Shown here piece by piece: positions 33,976 to 43,778 of a stretch of 64,000 bases of DNA. Positions within the stretch are counted from its first letter, which is position 1, and every line of letters starts with the position of its first letter. Both the position numbers and the translations under genes were made by a program. Source of the DNA: Streptomyces griseus (GTDB lineage Bacteria > Actinomycetota > Actinomycetes > Streptomycetales > Streptomycetaceae); NCBI RefSeq assembly GCF_001715295.1, contig NZ_MDKB01000003.1, positions 575,954 through 639,953 of the forward strand, given 5' to 3'. Below the pieces are notes generated by a model that was not told the DNA's origin, made no database searches, and saw only the letters and a list, made by a program, of their open reading frames with translations.

Positions 33976-34838
33976 CGGCCCGGCCCGTGCGCCTCGGCCC
34001 CCGGGCCGTCGCCGCGCTCGTCCTGGTCGGCGTGGTCGGTGTGCTCTCCTTCGGCTGGCCGCTGCTGGCCGACGCCGACTTCGGCCGCGATCACGCCCAG
34101 GACGCGCCGTGGCTGTTCGCCGTCCTCCTCGTGCTCCTCGTCGGGGTGGTCGTCGCGACGATCGCCGATGCGGGCCTGGACGCGAAGGCCGTGGCCATGC
34201 TGGGCGTCCTCGCCGCAGTCGGCGCCGCACTGCGCCCGCTGGGCGCGGGGACGGCCGGTCTGGAACCGATGTTCTTCCTGATGGTCCTCAGCGGCCGGGT
34301 CCTGGGGCCGGGATTCGGCTTCGTGCTCGGCGCGGTGACGATGTCGGCATCGGCGCTCCTCACGGGCGGCGTGGGGCCGTGGATGCCGTTCCAGATGCTG
34401 TCGATGGGCTGGTTCACCATGGGCGCCGGGCTGCTCCCCGGTGCGCAGAGGCTGCGCGGCCGGGGGGAACTGATGATGCTCGGGGCGTACGGCTTCGTGG
34501 CCGCGTTCGCGTACGGCACGGTGATGAACCTCTACGGCTGGACGTTCGTGCCGGGGCAGGGCTCCGGGATCTCCTTCGTGGCGGGTGACCCGCTGCACGA
34601 GAACCTGGTCCGCTTCCTGGCGTACTGCGCGACCACCTCGCTCGGCTGGGACCTGGGCCGTGCCGTCCTCACCGTGGTCCTGACGTTCGCCGTCGCCCCG
34701 ACGCTGCTGAGGGCGCTGCGGCGGGCCACCCGCCGTGCCGCCTTCGACGCCCGGGCCACCTTCGAGGCCCCCGCGGACGCCCCGGCGACCGGCCCTGAAG
34801 CCCTTGCGGACACCTCGGAGGCCTCCGGGGCCCGTTGA
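33972..34838 (+). CDS. ECF transporter substrate-binding (S) component, probably for a corrinoid or precursor
   Basis: About 288 residues with GTGA overlap. About six to seven membrane helices; conserved stretches MFFLMVLSGRVLGPGFGFVLGAVTMSASALLTGGVGPWMPFQMLSMGW and an MNLYGW segment are those of the actinobacterial S component that is found with B12 riboswitches (CblT type). A 50-residue Ala/Thr-rich cytoplasmic tail follows. Specificity is inferred from the riboswitch, not from ligand residues. Last gene of the operon. Confidence 0.85.
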   Translation: MTARPVRLGPRAVAALVLVGVVGVLSFGWPLLADADFGRDHAQDAPWLFAVLLVLLVGVVVATIADAGLDAKAVAMLGVLAAVGAALRPLGAGTAGLEPMFFLMVLSGRVLGPGFGFVLGAVTMSASALLTGGVGPWMPFQMLSMGWFTMGAGLLPGAQRLRGRGELMMLGAYGFVAAFAYGTVMNLYGWTFVPGQGSGISFVAGDPLHENLVRFLAYCATTSLGWDLGRAVLTVVLTFAVAPTLLRALRRATRRAAFDARATFEAPADAPATGPEALADTSEASGAR

Positions 34839-34927
34839 CGCCCCGACCGGTCACCGGCCCGACCGGTCACCGGCCCTTCCGGTACCCGGCCCGCCGGAGG
34901 CCCCGGGGCGCGGGGATCATGGGGCGC

Positions 34928-35890
34928 ATGCACGCCCTGCTCTCCGCTTTCGCCCCCATCTGGACGCTGACCGCCGTCGGTTACGCGACCGGGCGCGGGC
35001 GGCTGCTGGGGGAGCAGGCGGAGGCGGTGCTCGGCCGGCTGGTCTTCCACGTGGCCATGCCCGCGGCCCTGTTCATGATGGTTTCCCGGGCGGACCTGCG
35101 CTCCTTCGTGAATCCTTCGCTGCTCGCGTTCGGCGCCGGATCGGTCCTCGTCTCGGTGGTGGGACTGCTGGTGGTCCGGCGCTTCTTCGGCCGCAAGAGG
35201 GCTGACGGGGCGATCGGATCGATGGCCTCGGGGTATGTGAACTCCGCCAACCTCGGTGTCCCCGTCGCCGTCCAGGTCCTCGGCGACGCGTCGTTCGTCG
35301 CCCAGGTCATCCTGTTCCAGGTGCTGGTCATGTCGCCGGTGATCCTGACCCTGCTGGACACCGGCACGGACCGGGGGCGCCCGCACCGGTGGGTGGGGCT
35401 GCGCCGCACGCTGACCATGCCGGTCCGCAACCCCGTGATCCTCGCCTCCCTGCTGGGGGTCGCCGTCTCGGCGGCCGGACTGCGGCTGCCCGCCGCCCTC
35501 GGCCGTACCTGCGACCTGCTGGGCGCCGCCGCCGTGCCGACGGCCCTGATCGCACTCGGCCTGTCGCTGCACCGGAGCCCGGACCCGGACGGGACGGTCT
35601 CCGCGCCGGGCAGCCGTGCGGAGCTGGGTGCGGTGGTCGCCCTGAAGACCCTGGTGCACCCGGCCGTCGTCTACGCCGTCGGTGGCCCCCTGCTCATGGA
35701 CCTGCCCGGACACCAGCTCCTGGCGGTGGTCCTGTGCTCGGCGCTGCCGACCGCCCAGAACGCGTTCCTCTACGCCCGCGAGTACGGCCTGGACACCACG
35801 CTCGCCCGCGACTCCGTGGTGGCGTCCACGGTCGTGTCACTGGTCACGCTGTCCGTGGCCGCCTGGGCCCTGGGCCCCTCCCCGGGCTGA
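34928..35890 (+). CDS. AEC family (auxin efflux carrier-like) transporter
   Basis: About 320 residues and ten predicted helices, with APIWTLTAVGYATGRGRLLG at the N-terminus and GYVNSANLGVPVAVQVLGDA and SALPTAQNAFLYAREYG, the two Asn-containing crossover motifs of this family. Substrate unknown (carboxylates in relatives). Starts at ATG 34928; an ATG at 34919 is in frame. Two tandem copies of a 17-bp GACCGGTCACCGGCCC-type repeat sit just upstream (about 34849-34882). Confidence 0.88.
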   Translation: MHALLSAFAPIWTLTAVGYATGRGRLLGEQAEAVLGRLVFHVAMPAALFMMVSRADLRSFVNPSLLAFGAGSVLVSVVGLLVVRRFFGRKRADGAIGSMASGYVNSANLGVPVAVQVLGDASFVAQVILFQVLVMSPVILTLLDTGTDRGRPHRWVGLRRTLTMPVRNPVILASLLGVAVSAAGLRLPAALGRTCDLLGAAAVPTALIALGLSLHRSPDPDGTVSAPGSRAELGAVVALKTLVHPAVVYAVGGPLLMDLPGHQLLAVVLCSALPTAQNAFLYAREYGLDTTLARDSVVASTVVSLVTLSVAAWALGPSPG

Positions 35891-35963
35891 GCCCTCCAAG
35901 TGGCGGGCACGGCGGATCCGGCGGCGGGGGCCGCCCAGGGCGCCCGGGGACGCGTCCCGGATG

Positions 35964-38024
35964 TCAGGCCCGGCTCACCGGTTCCGCGGCCGGCTCCCCG
36001 GCGTGGCCCCGTGGCTCAGCGCTCCCCAGCCGCTCCTCGCGAGGGGCCGGCCGCTGTGCCACCAGCACCACCTGGAGCCTCCGGGGCCCGGACAGGACGT
36101 ACGTCAGTCCGAAGCCCAGGCCGACGACCACCGCCCCGCCGACCGCGTCCAGCACCCAGTGGTTGCCCGTCGCCACGATGGCGGAGACGGTGAACAGCGG
36201 GTGCAGCAGGCCGAGCGCCTTCATCCACCCCTTCGGCGCGAGCAGCACGATCACCACCCCGCACCACAGGGACCAGCCGAAGTGCAGCGAGGGCATCGCC
36301 GCGTACTGGTTGGTCACCGTCGTCAGGGTCCCGTAGTCCGGCTTGGCGAAGTCCTGGACCCCGTGCACGGTGTCGATGAAGCCGAGACCGGGCATGAGCC
36401 GCGGCGGGGCCAGCGGGTAGAGCCAGAAGCCGACGAGGGCGAGGATCGTGGCGAAGCCGATGGAACTGCGGGCCCAGCGGTAGTCCGTCGGCCGCCGCAC
36501 GTACAGCACGCCGAGAATGGCGAGCGGCACGATGAAGTGGAACGTCGAGTAGTAGTAGTCGAAGAACTCGCGCAGCCAGCCGATGCCGACGACCGTGTGG
36601 TTGACCCAGTGCTCGATGTCGATGTGCAGCCACTGCTCGAGGCCGTGGACCTGCCGCCCGTGCTCCTCGGCGGTGGGGCGGCCGGCGGTCGCCGCGAGAC
36701 GGACCTTCGCGTACGCGGAGTAGACGACCCTGATGAGCAGGAGTTCCAGCAGCAGGTTCGGGCGGCTGAGCACCCGGCGCCAGAACGGCAGCAACGGCAC
36801 CCGGCCGAAGCGGGACGCGACCGGCCGGGCGTGGTCGGCCGGAACCGGCTGCTGCCAGTACGGCGAGGTACGCGGCAGGAACGGCACCGCGCAGGCTGCG
36901 CCGAGGGCGACGATGAGCAGCGCGTTGTCGCGTAGGGGCAGGAGCGCGCCGACGTTCGGCAGCAGCATCTTCCCGGGCAGGGTCAGCACGAGCACCACGA
37001 CGGCCGGCCAGACCGGCCGGTCCGAGGCCCGGGTGCCGACCCGGCCGACGACCGCCAGGAGCACCCAGAGCAACTGGTGCTGCCAGGCGGTGGGCGAGAC
37101 GGCGACGGCGACGCAGCCGGTGACGGCGACCGCGAGGAGAAGCTGCCCGTCCCGTGCGTAGCGTACGGCCCGCCGCAGCCCGAGCACGGTGACGGTGACG
37201 GCCAGCGCCAGGAAGAGCGCGATCTCGGCCGGCCCTTCGAGCCCGAGGCGGAGCAGCGCCCCGTGCAGGGACTGGTTGGCGAGAGCGTCCGGACGTGCGC
37301 CGAGACCGGCGCCCGCCACGTGGTGGATCCAGTACGTCCAGGAGTCGCGTGGCATCGCCGCCCAGGCCAGTGCCGTGCAGAGGGCGAAGGCCGCTCCGCC
37401 CGTCGCGGCGGCCCGGCGTCTCCCGGTGAGCCACAGCAGGAGGGCGAAGAGCAGGATGGTCGGCTGCAGGGCGGCCGCGATCCCGGTCAGCACGCCCGCA
37501 AGGCGTTCACCGCGCGCCACGAAACAGGCGAGAAGCACCAGCAGGACGGGCAGGATGCTCGTCTGGCCCAGGTGCAGGGTGTTGCGCACGGGCAGCGACA
37601 CCATCAGCAGGGTGATCGCCACGGGGGCCGCGAGGAAGGTGGTCCGCCGGCTCACCGGCTCCGGCAGCGCCCGCACGGCCACGAAGCCGAGGACGGCGAC
37701 GAGCAGCAGGGATCCGAAGGTCCACGCGACGCCCAGCGCCTGCTCGGCCGAGGCCGTCAGCGGTTTCAGCACCAGCCCGGCGAACGGTGACCCGGTGAAC
37801 CTGCCGGGGTCGTACAGCGACCCGGCGACGTGCAGGAAGCCGTCCTCCCCGGTCCAGGTCTCCAGGTCGGTCAGGCGTTCGCCGGGCGGCCGCCGCAGCA
37901 CCACCGCCACCTGCCGTACCGCCAGTGCGGCCACGAGCACCCACAGGGCGGCACGGACCGCCGCGGCCCTCGCCCCCGGGTCCGTCGCCACGTTCCCCCG
38001 CACACTGCGCTCCGCATCTGTCAC
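35964..38024 (-). CDS. bifunctional GT87-type glycosyltransferase / PAP2 (inositol phosphotransferase-like) membrane protein
   Basis: 686 residues. The N-terminal ~430 are a GT-C glycosyltransferase of family 87 (polyprenyl-phosphate-dependent mannosyltransferase-like) with about ten helices and an acidic loop (DLETWTGEDGFLH). The C-terminal ~240 are a PAP2_3 domain: HTVVGIGWLREFFDYYYSTFHFIVPL, PSLHFGWSLW and TGNHWVLDAVGGAVV, holding the two catalytic His and the Asp. PAP2_3 includes inositol-phosphorylceramide/AUR1-like synthases. A fused glycan-lipid enzyme in actinobacterial envelope assembly fits; the product is unknown. GTG start. Confidence 0.88.
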   Translation of the reverse strand: MTDAERSVRGNVATDPGARAAAVRAALWVLVAALAVRQVAVVLRRPPGERLTDLETWTGEDGFLHVAGSLYDPGRFTGSPFAGLVLKPLTASAEQALGVAWTFGSLLLVAVLGFVAVRALPEPVSRRTTFLAAPVAITLLMVSLPVRNTLHLGQTSILPVLLVLLACFVARGERLAGVLTGIAAALQPTILLFALLLWLTGRRRAAATGGAAFALCTALAWAAMPRDSWTYWIHHVAGAGLGARPDALANQSLHGALLRLGLEGPAEIALFLALAVTVTVLGLRRAVRYARDGQLLLAVAVTGCVAVAVSPTAWQHQLLWVLLAVVGRVGTRASDRPVWPAVVVLVLTLPGKMLLPNVGALLPLRDNALLIVALGAACAVPFLPRTSPYWQQPVPADHARPVASRFGRVPLLPFWRRVLSRPNLLLELLLIRVVYSAYAKVRLAATAGRPTAEEHGRQVHGLEQWLHIDIEHWVNHTVVGIGWLREFFDYYYSTFHFIVPLAILGVLYVRRPTDYRWARSSIGFATILALVGFWLYPLAPPRLMPGLGFIDTVHGVQDFAKPDYGTLTTVTNQYAAMPSLHFGWSLWCGVVIVLLAPKGWMKALGLLHPLFTVSAIVATGNHWVLDAVGGAVVVGLGFGLTYVLSGPRRLQVVLVAQRPAPREERLGSAEPRGHAGEPAAEPVSRA

Positions 38025-38382
38025 GCCGCGCCGCCCCTCCCACCGTTCCGTGCACTGTCCCTCCGACCCGGGGTGTGCGGATGAAGCCTCGCACTGCCCC
38101 TTGGGGTAGACACAATCAACCCCCTCTTCACCTGACTGTCACCCCGCTCCGGCACGGGACCGCCCGCGCGACACCGGCGCCCGGCCGGTATCGCGCGGGC
38201 GGGCGGGCGGACAACCGGATGATCCGTCCAGGGGTCCGGCCGGGTGTGCGCCGGGACCTGACGCAGCGGTTCCACGCTCCCGGAGGGTGTCGTGGCCGCG
38301 GTGGGTGGCCCTGGTGGCTGCCGCCCGCGCACCCTGCGTCAATTCGTTCGGCGCACGATCGGGCCGGGACCAGAATGGCCGG

Positions 38383-38859
38383 ATGATGTGGACCGTCGCC
38401 CCCGAACACTTCGACACCCCGGACGCGGCGCTGCTGCGTCGCGACTACTACGACGAGGTGGCGAGCCGCTACTGGGAACGGCCCGCCACCGCGCGGGAGA
38501 TCGACGAGGGGCTGGCCGGTGACGGCGTCGAACGGCTCACCCCGCCCACCGGGGAGTTCTTCGTCGGCCGCTACGACGGCAAGCCGGCGAGCTGTGCGGG
38601 GCTGCTCCTGGTCGACGGGACGACCGCCGAGCTGACCCGGGTGTTCGTGCGCCCCGCGTACCGGGCCACGGGGGGCGGCGGGTTGCTGCTGGCGGCGGCC
38701 GAGAGCGCCGCGCGGGCCTTCGGCGTGCGGCGCCTGCGACTCGACACCCGCAACGACCTGGTGGAGGCGCGGGGGCTGTACGCCAGGCACGGGTACGAGG
38801 AGGTGCCGGCGTTCAACCGGGGGCCGTACGCGGACCACTGGTTCGCCAAGGAGCTGTGA
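38383..38859 (+). CDS. GNAT-family N-acetyltransferase
   Basis: About 158 residues, starting at the first of two adjacent ATGs. The acetyl-CoA-binding motif A is ELTRVFVRPAYRATGGGGLLLAAAESAARAFGV (R/Q-x-x-G-x-G/A variant), followed by LRLDTRNDLVEARGLYARHGYEEV. Substrate unknown. The upstream 360 bases, shared with the PAP2 gene, hold the promoters and show no gene. Confidence 0.88.
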   Translation: MMWTVAPEHFDTPDAALLRRDYYDEVASRYWERPATAREIDEGLAGDGVERLTPPTGEFFVGRYDGKPASCAGLLLVDGTTAELTRVFVRPAYRATGGGGLLLAAAESAARAFGVRRLRLDTRNDLVEARGLYARHGYEEVPAFNRGPYADHWFAKEL

Positions 38860-38949
38860 GCCGGGCGGGTCCGGGCGCGCGGGGCCGTGCTCCCGCCGCG
38901 CCTCGGGCGGGTCCCGCAGCCCGTGCCGGGGTGCCGGGCTGCCCAGGGG

Positions 38950-40992
38950 TCAGGCCGAGTGGTCGCGCCGCGGTTCGGGCATATGGGGCCGCTCCTTGCT
39001 GGACCCGCTCACCTCCGCGGTGAGCTCCGTCACGAGGTGGACCAGGTCGGTGGGCCGATCCGGGCCCCACCAGTCACCCAGCAGCTCGGCCAGCGACTCC
39101 TCGCGGGCGTGGGCGAGTTCCACCACGGCCTCGGCCCCCCGGTCGGTGAGCACCAGCAGCACGCCCTCGCGCCGGACGAGACCGCGCCCCTCCACCTCGC
39201 GGGCCGCCGCGATGATCTTGCTCAGCGGAACCGGGGCGACCTCCGCCAGTCGCGCGGGCTCCACGGCGCCGTGCCGCTTGATGCGCAGCAGCAGCCAGCT
39301 GGACGCGGGCAGCAGGTCGTACCCGGCCCGGGCGGTGATCTTCACGTAGATGTCCCGGCGTCCCTCGCGCGTGGCCAGTACGGACAGGGCGCGGGCGCAC
39401 TCGTCGTACGAGGAGCGCTGCACCGGATTGGACGCCAGGGTCTCGCTCGGGTCGGGCGCCGTCACCGAACCGCGCAGCGGGTCCTCCTTGAGGAACCAGG
39501 CGAGGAGGAAGGCCACGAGGACGACGGGGGACGCGTACAGGAACACGTCGGTGATCGCGGTGGAGTAGGCGCCGAGGACCGAGGAGCGCAGGTCCGCCGG
39601 GAGCCGGCCGACGGCCCGGGGGTCCGCCGCCAGGGCCCCGGCGTCGACTCCGGGCGGGAGCGCCCGGCCGGCGAGGGCCTCGCCGAGTTTGCCGGTGAGC
39701 CGGTTGGTGAAGATCGTGCCGAAGACCGCCACGCCGAACGAGGCGCCGATGGACCGGAAGAAGGTCGCCCCCGAGGTGGCGACCCCGAGGTTCTCGTAAC
39801 TCACGGCGTTCTGGACGATCAGCACGAGGACCTGCATCACCAGGCCGAGACCGGCGCCGAAGACGAAGAAGCAGACGCTCATCTCCCAGGTGGTGCTGGT
39901 CTCCGTGAGCCGGTGCAGGAGCAGCAGACCGATGGTGGTGACGGCTGTGCCGGCGATCGGGAAGACCTTCCAGCGGCCCGTCCTGCTGACGATCTGGCCG
40001 GAGGCCGTCGACGTGATGAGCAGGCCGAACACCATCGGCAGCATGTGCACACCGGACAGGGTCGGTGTGATGCCGTGCACCACCTGGAGGAAGGTCGGCA
40101 GGTAGGTCATCGCGCCGAACATCGCGAAGCCGATGACGAAGCTGATGGCGGCGACGAGGCTGAAGGTCCGCAGCCGGAACAGGGGCAGCGGCAGCACGGG
40201 TTCGGCGGCCCGCCGCTCGACCGCGACGAACCCCGCGAGGAGGACCGCCGCGAGCACGGCGAGACCGATGATCCGGGCGGACCCCCAGGCCCAGGTGGTG
40301 CCGCCCAGCGAGGCGACGACGACGAGACAGGTGGCGACGGCGGCGATGAGGAAGGTGCCGAGGTAGTCGATGGTGTGGCGGGTGCGGCGGATCGGGATGT
40401 GCAGGACGGCGGCGATCACGAGCAGGGCGACGATGCCCAGCGGCAGGTTGATGTAGAAGACCCAGCGCCAGCTGAGGTGCTGGGTGAAGAAGCCGCCGAG
40501 CAGCGGGCCCAGGACGCTGGTCACGCCGAACACCGCGCCGAACAGCCCTTGGTACTTGCCTCGTTCGCGCGGGCTGACGATGTCGCCGACGATCGCCATC
40601 GACAGGACCATCAGCCCGCCGCCGCCGAGCCCCTGGACCGCGCGGAAGATGATGAGCTGCGGCATGTTCTGGGCCATGCCGCAGAGGGCGGAGCCGATGA
40701 GGAAGATGACGATGGCCGTCTGGAAGAGCCTCTTGCGGCCGTACTGGTCGCCGAGCTTGCCCCAGAGCGGGGTCGCCGCGGTGGCCGCCAGCAGGTACGC
40801 GGTCACCACCCAGGACAGATGGTCCAGTCCGCCCAGTTCGCTGACGATCGTCGGCAGCGCGGTGGACACGATGGTCTGGTCGAGTGCGGCGAGCAGCATG
40901 CCGAGGAGCAGCGCGCCGATGGCCACCAGGACACTCCGCCGGGACCGTCCCTCGCCCGGGTCCAGGGGCGGAGGGCTCAGCTGCTGGGCCAT
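38950..40992 (-). CDS. MFS multidrug exporter (DHA2) fused to a C-terminal winged-helix domain
   Basis: About 680 residues. Residues 1-510 are a 14-TM drug:H+ antiporter: [17 protein letters not shown] (TM1), [12 protein letters not shown] (motif A), [18 protein letters not shown] (motif C) and [13 protein letters not shown] long cytoplasmic C-terminal part (about 535-680) reads like a MarR-type winged helix: [76 protein letters not shown] is six bases before the ATG at 40992; the ATG at 40998 is too close to it. It diverges from the peptidoglycan-binding gene. Confidence 0.88.
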   Translation of the reverse strand: MAQQLSPPPLDPGEGRSRRSVLVAIGALLLGMLLAALDQTIVSTALPTIVSELGGLDHLSWVVTAYLLAATAATPLWGKLGDQYGRKRLFQTAIVIFLIGSALCGMAQNMPQLIIFRAVQGLGGGGLMVLSMAIVGDIVSPRERGKYQGLFGAVFGVTSVLGPLLGGFFTQHLSWRWVFYINLPLGIVALLVIAAVLHIPIRRTRHTIDYLGTFLIAAVATCLVVVASLGGTTWAWGSARIIGLAVLAAVLLAGFVAVERRAAEPVLPLPLFRLRTFSLVAAISFVIGFAMFGAMTYLPTFLQVVHGITPTLSGVHMLPMVFGLLITSTASGQIVSRTGRWKVFPIAGTAVTTIGLLLLHRLTETSTTWEMSVCFFVFGAGLGLVMQVLVLIVQNAVSYENLGVATSGATFFRSIGASFGVAVFGTIFTNRLTGKLGEALAGRALPPGVDAGALAADPRAVGRLPADLRSSVLGAYSTAITDVFLYASPVVLVAFLLAWFLKEDPLRGSVTAPDPSETLASNPVQRSSYDECARALSVLATREGRRDIYVKITARAGYDLLPASSWLLLRIKRHGAVEPARLAEVAPVPLSKIIAAAREVEGRGLVRREGVLLVLTDRGAEAVVELAHAREESLAELLGDWWGPDRPTDLVHLVTELTAEVSGSSKERPHMPEPRRDHSA

Positions 40993-41130
40993 GGGCATCT
41001 CCTCGGGTCCGCTTCACCCCTATCCTGGCGGTTGTGCCCGGTTATGGCCTGCCGAGTGGCGGTGCGGGCGTCGGGCCGCCCGCGGCGGCCTGCATAATCG
41101 CAGGCAGTTCAAAGGGGAGGGGAACCCACG

Positions 41131-42159
41131 ATGACCGGACATATGTGCCCGGAGTGCGGCGGCGAGCAGCGTGCGAGACCGGAGGCCGGGGCGGGGCCCG
41201 GGTGCGTCTGCGGGGGTCGCGCGGACCGCCCGGCCGGTGAGGAGTACCGGGCCGCGCGGTCGGCGGAGACGGCCGCGGCGGAGGACTTCGACCCACTGCG
41301 GATCAGGCCGTACGTGACGCTGGCGGGCGACGACGCGCCGGACCACCCCCTGCCCGACGCGGCCACGACGATGCCGCTCTTCCTGGGCGCCCCCGCCCCG
41401 GGCGGGGACAAGGCGGCGGGTGGTGGTGGCGCGACGGATGCGCGGGACCCGTCGGCCGGCCCCGCCGCCGTGGACGAGACCCGGCGGCTTACCGCGGCGG
41501 TCTACGCGGGCACCGGACCCGACCCCGTGCGGCCCCGCCGCCGGCGGCCGTTCGCGGCCGTCGCCGTGGGGGCGGCCGTGGCCGTGGTGGTGGGGACGGC
41601 GGCGTTCGCGGGCGGCCTGTTCGGCGACGGGGACCAGGAGGACGAGGCCCTGCCCGAGCTCACGAGCAGCATCCCGGACGCGAGCGACGGGCCGGCCCCG
41701 TCCGCGTCCGGGGCGCCCTCGGCCCCACCCTCGCCCACCGCACCCCCGTCGGCCTCCGCGTCTGTGTCGGCGTCGGCATCCGCCTCCCCTTCGCCGTCGG
41801 GAAGCCCGTCGGCGTCACCCTCGGCCGGCACGTCCGGGACGCCGTCGCCACCGCCCTCGGCGACCGCCTCCGCGTCGGAGCTCGCCGTGACCGCGACGCC
41901 CACGCCGCCGGCCCCGGAAGCGGGTACCACGCTGCGGCGCGGTGACAGCGGGCCCGAGGTGGCCGAGCTCCAGCGCCGCATGCAGGAGATCTGGGTCTAC
42001 CGGGGGCCCGCCGACGCCGAGTACTCGGGCCGGGTGGAGGACGCCGTGGCCGACTTCCAGCAGTGGGTCTCGGTCCGGAGCGATCCGCCGGGCGTCTACG
42101 GGCCCGAGACGCGCCGGGCGCTGGAGGCACGGACGACGGGAACGGGGCGCCGGTCCTGA
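41131..42159 (+). CDS. membrane protein with N-terminal zinc-ribbon-like and C-terminal peptidoglycan-binding domain
   Basis: 342 residues. Cys pairs at the N-terminus (HMCPECGGEQ, GCVCGG) suggest a small zinc ribbon inside the cell. One TM (AVAVGAAVAVVVGTAAFAGGLF) at about 150, then a 90-residue Ser/Pro/Ala linker and a PG_binding_1 domain (LRRGDSGPEVAELQRRMQEIWVY ... VEDAVADFQQWV ... YGPETRRALEA). This is a type II anchored cell-wall binding protein in Streptomyces style. Role unknown; it could link a cytosolic signal to the wall. Good RBS (AAGGGGAGGGGA). Confidence 0.82.
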   Translation: MTGHMCPECGGEQRARPEAGAGPGCVCGGRADRPAGEEYRAARSAETAAAEDFDPLRIRPYVTLAGDDAPDHPLPDAATTMPLFLGAPAPGGDKAAGGGGATDARDPSAGPAAVDETRRLTAAVYAGTGPDPVRPRRRRPFAAVAVGAAVAVVVGTAAFAGGLFGDGDQEDEALPELTSSIPDASDGPAPSASGAPSAPPSPTAPPSASASVSASASASPSPSGSPSASPSAGTSGTPSPPPSATASASELAVTATPTPPAPEAGTTLRRGDSGPEVAELQRRMQEIWVYRGPADAEYSGRVEDAVADFQQWVSVRSDPPGVYGPETRRALEARTTGTGRRS

Positions 42160-42513
42160 GCGACCGTTCCGGCTACCGGGTGCGCGAGACCGCTCCCCGG
42201 CCCGGGAGTGCGCTCCGGGGCCGGGGCCCGACCCGAAGGGCCGGAAGGAGCGGGCCTCGGGGCTGAGGGTCCACCCCGAGGGGCTCCATCCGTCGGCTCC
42301 GAGAGGGACGGAAGGGGCTCGGGCCTGCGTGATTGGCGTTCCGCCCCCCGTTTTTGTATCGTGATGGAACAAAGTAGCCTCCGCCCGTTCTCCCTGACCG
42401 GCGGGCGGGGCTGCTTGTTCCCGAGGGCGCCGCCCTTTCCGGAACGGCACCGCGTGCCGCCCAGCGCGCACCCGTGTGCCCCTACGCACTCCCCCGCGCC
42501 CTGGAGCCTGCCG

Positions 42514-43176
42514 ATGTCGGCCACCGTCCTCGAAACCCGCGCCCTCCTGCTGGACATGGACGGCACCCTCGTCAACTCCGACGCGGTGGTGGAACGCTGC
42601 TGGCGCCGGTGGGCGCTGCGGCACGGGCTGGACCCCGAGGCGGCCCTGAAGGTGGTCCACGGGCGCCAGGGGTACGCCACGATGGCCGTCCTGCTGCCGG
42701 ACCGCCCGATGGAGCAGAACTACGCGGAGAACCGGGAGCTGCTCGCCGAGGAGACGGCGGACACCGAGGGCGTCGTGCCCATCGGCGGCGCGGCCGCGTT
42801 CATGGCCGCGATCGCCGCACTCCCGCACGCCCTGGTGACGTCGGCCGACGAGGCGCTCGCCCGGGCCAGGATGACGGCCGCCGCGCTGCCGATGCCGGAG
42901 GTACGGGTCACCGCCGAGTCGGTCGGTGCCAGCAAGCCGGACCCCGAGGGCTTCCTCAAGGGCGCGGCCGAGCTGGGCTTCGACCCGGCGGACTGCGTCG
43001 TGTTCGAGGACTCCGAGGCCGGCATCGCCGCGGGCCGGGCGGCCGGCATGCGGATCGTGGGTGTCGGCCCCCGCGCCGCAGCCCTCGCCCCCGACGCCCA
43101 CGTCGACGACCTGACGCAGCTCCGGGTGGAGGCCCTCGCGGACGGTTCGCTCCGTCTCCACGTCGCCGGCCGCTGA
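42514..43176 (+). CDS. HAD-superfamily (IA) phosphatase
   Basis: About 220 residues. Motif I is LLLDMDGTLVNSD, motif II is ALVTSADE, motif III has SKPDPEGFLKGA and motif IV is VVFEDSEAGIAAGRAAG, the set of beta-phosphoglucomutase/sugar-phosphatase type HAD-IA enzymes. It should dephosphorylate a small sugar phosphate. The start follows GGAG with seven-base spacing. The 354 bases before it carry no gene; an A/T-rich run (GTTTTTGTATCGTGATGG) near 42349 may be part of its promoter. Confidence 0.88.
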   Translation: MSATVLETRALLLDMDGTLVNSDAVVERCWRRWALRHGLDPEAALKVVHGRQGYATMAVLLPDRPMEQNYAENRELLAEETADTEGVVPIGGAAAFMAAIAALPHALVTSADEALARARMTAAALPMPEVRVTAESVGASKPDPEGFLKGAAELGFDPADCVVFEDSEAGIAAGRAAGMRIVGVGPRAAALAPDAHVDDLTQLRVEALADGSLRLHVAGR

Positions 43177-43525
43177 GGGCGGCCCGCCCCGCTCCCGCCC
43201 GCAGCGGCACCCGGGCGCCCGCACCGCCACCGCGGGCCCACCCCCGAGTCCTCGGCTCCGGCGCGACGTCCGCACCGCATTCGGCGCCACCGGTACGAAC
43301 AGCCGCCCGGCAACCCCCACCCCCAGAGGCGGGACGCCGCCCGGTAGCGTGCCCGCGAAGGCGCCCGGCAGGATGACACACCGCCGCCCGGACCGGATCC
43401 CGGGCCTGAGCCCGCCCCAGGCCGGACCTGGACCCCCTGCGGACCCGGACCTGCAGACCTGGTCCCGACCGGGCCCCGCACCGGCACGTCGCCCCCTCCG
43501 GCCGGGCGGGCGGGCGCGCCGACCG

Positions 43526-43708
43526 GACGGTCACAGCGACCCACCGGCCTCCCCGTCCAGCACGACGAACCCCACGACCCCGGTCCCGGCCGCCAGCAGG
43601 CCGCGGCCCCCTCCGGCCGGTCACAGCGCACCACCGCCTCCGCCGGCCAGGACGACGAACCCCACGACCCGGGTCCCGGCCGTCACCAGCAGGCCGCAGG
43701 CCCCCTCC
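43526..43708. repeat. two ~90-base direct repeats
   Basis: Two adjacent related copies, beginning GGTCACAGCG at about 43527 and 43619. Both contain ACGACGAACCCCACGACCC..GTCCCGGCCG..CCAGCAGGCCGC and CCCCCTCCGGCC. They lie in a gene-poor, GC-rich stretch (43177-44176) in which I see no convincing gene. Confidence 0.75.
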
Positions 43709-43722
43709 GGCCGGGCACCCCC

Positions 43723-43778
43723 GGTCGAGCGGTCCCGGTCGAGCGGTCCCGGTCGAGCGGTCCCGGTCGAGCGGTCCC
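43723..43778. repeat. four perfect 14-bp tandem repeats
   Basis: The unit GGTCGAGCGGTCCC is repeated four times exactly, followed by GG. It follows the ~90-base direct repeats and precedes the HNH nuclease gene. Confidence 0.92.
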
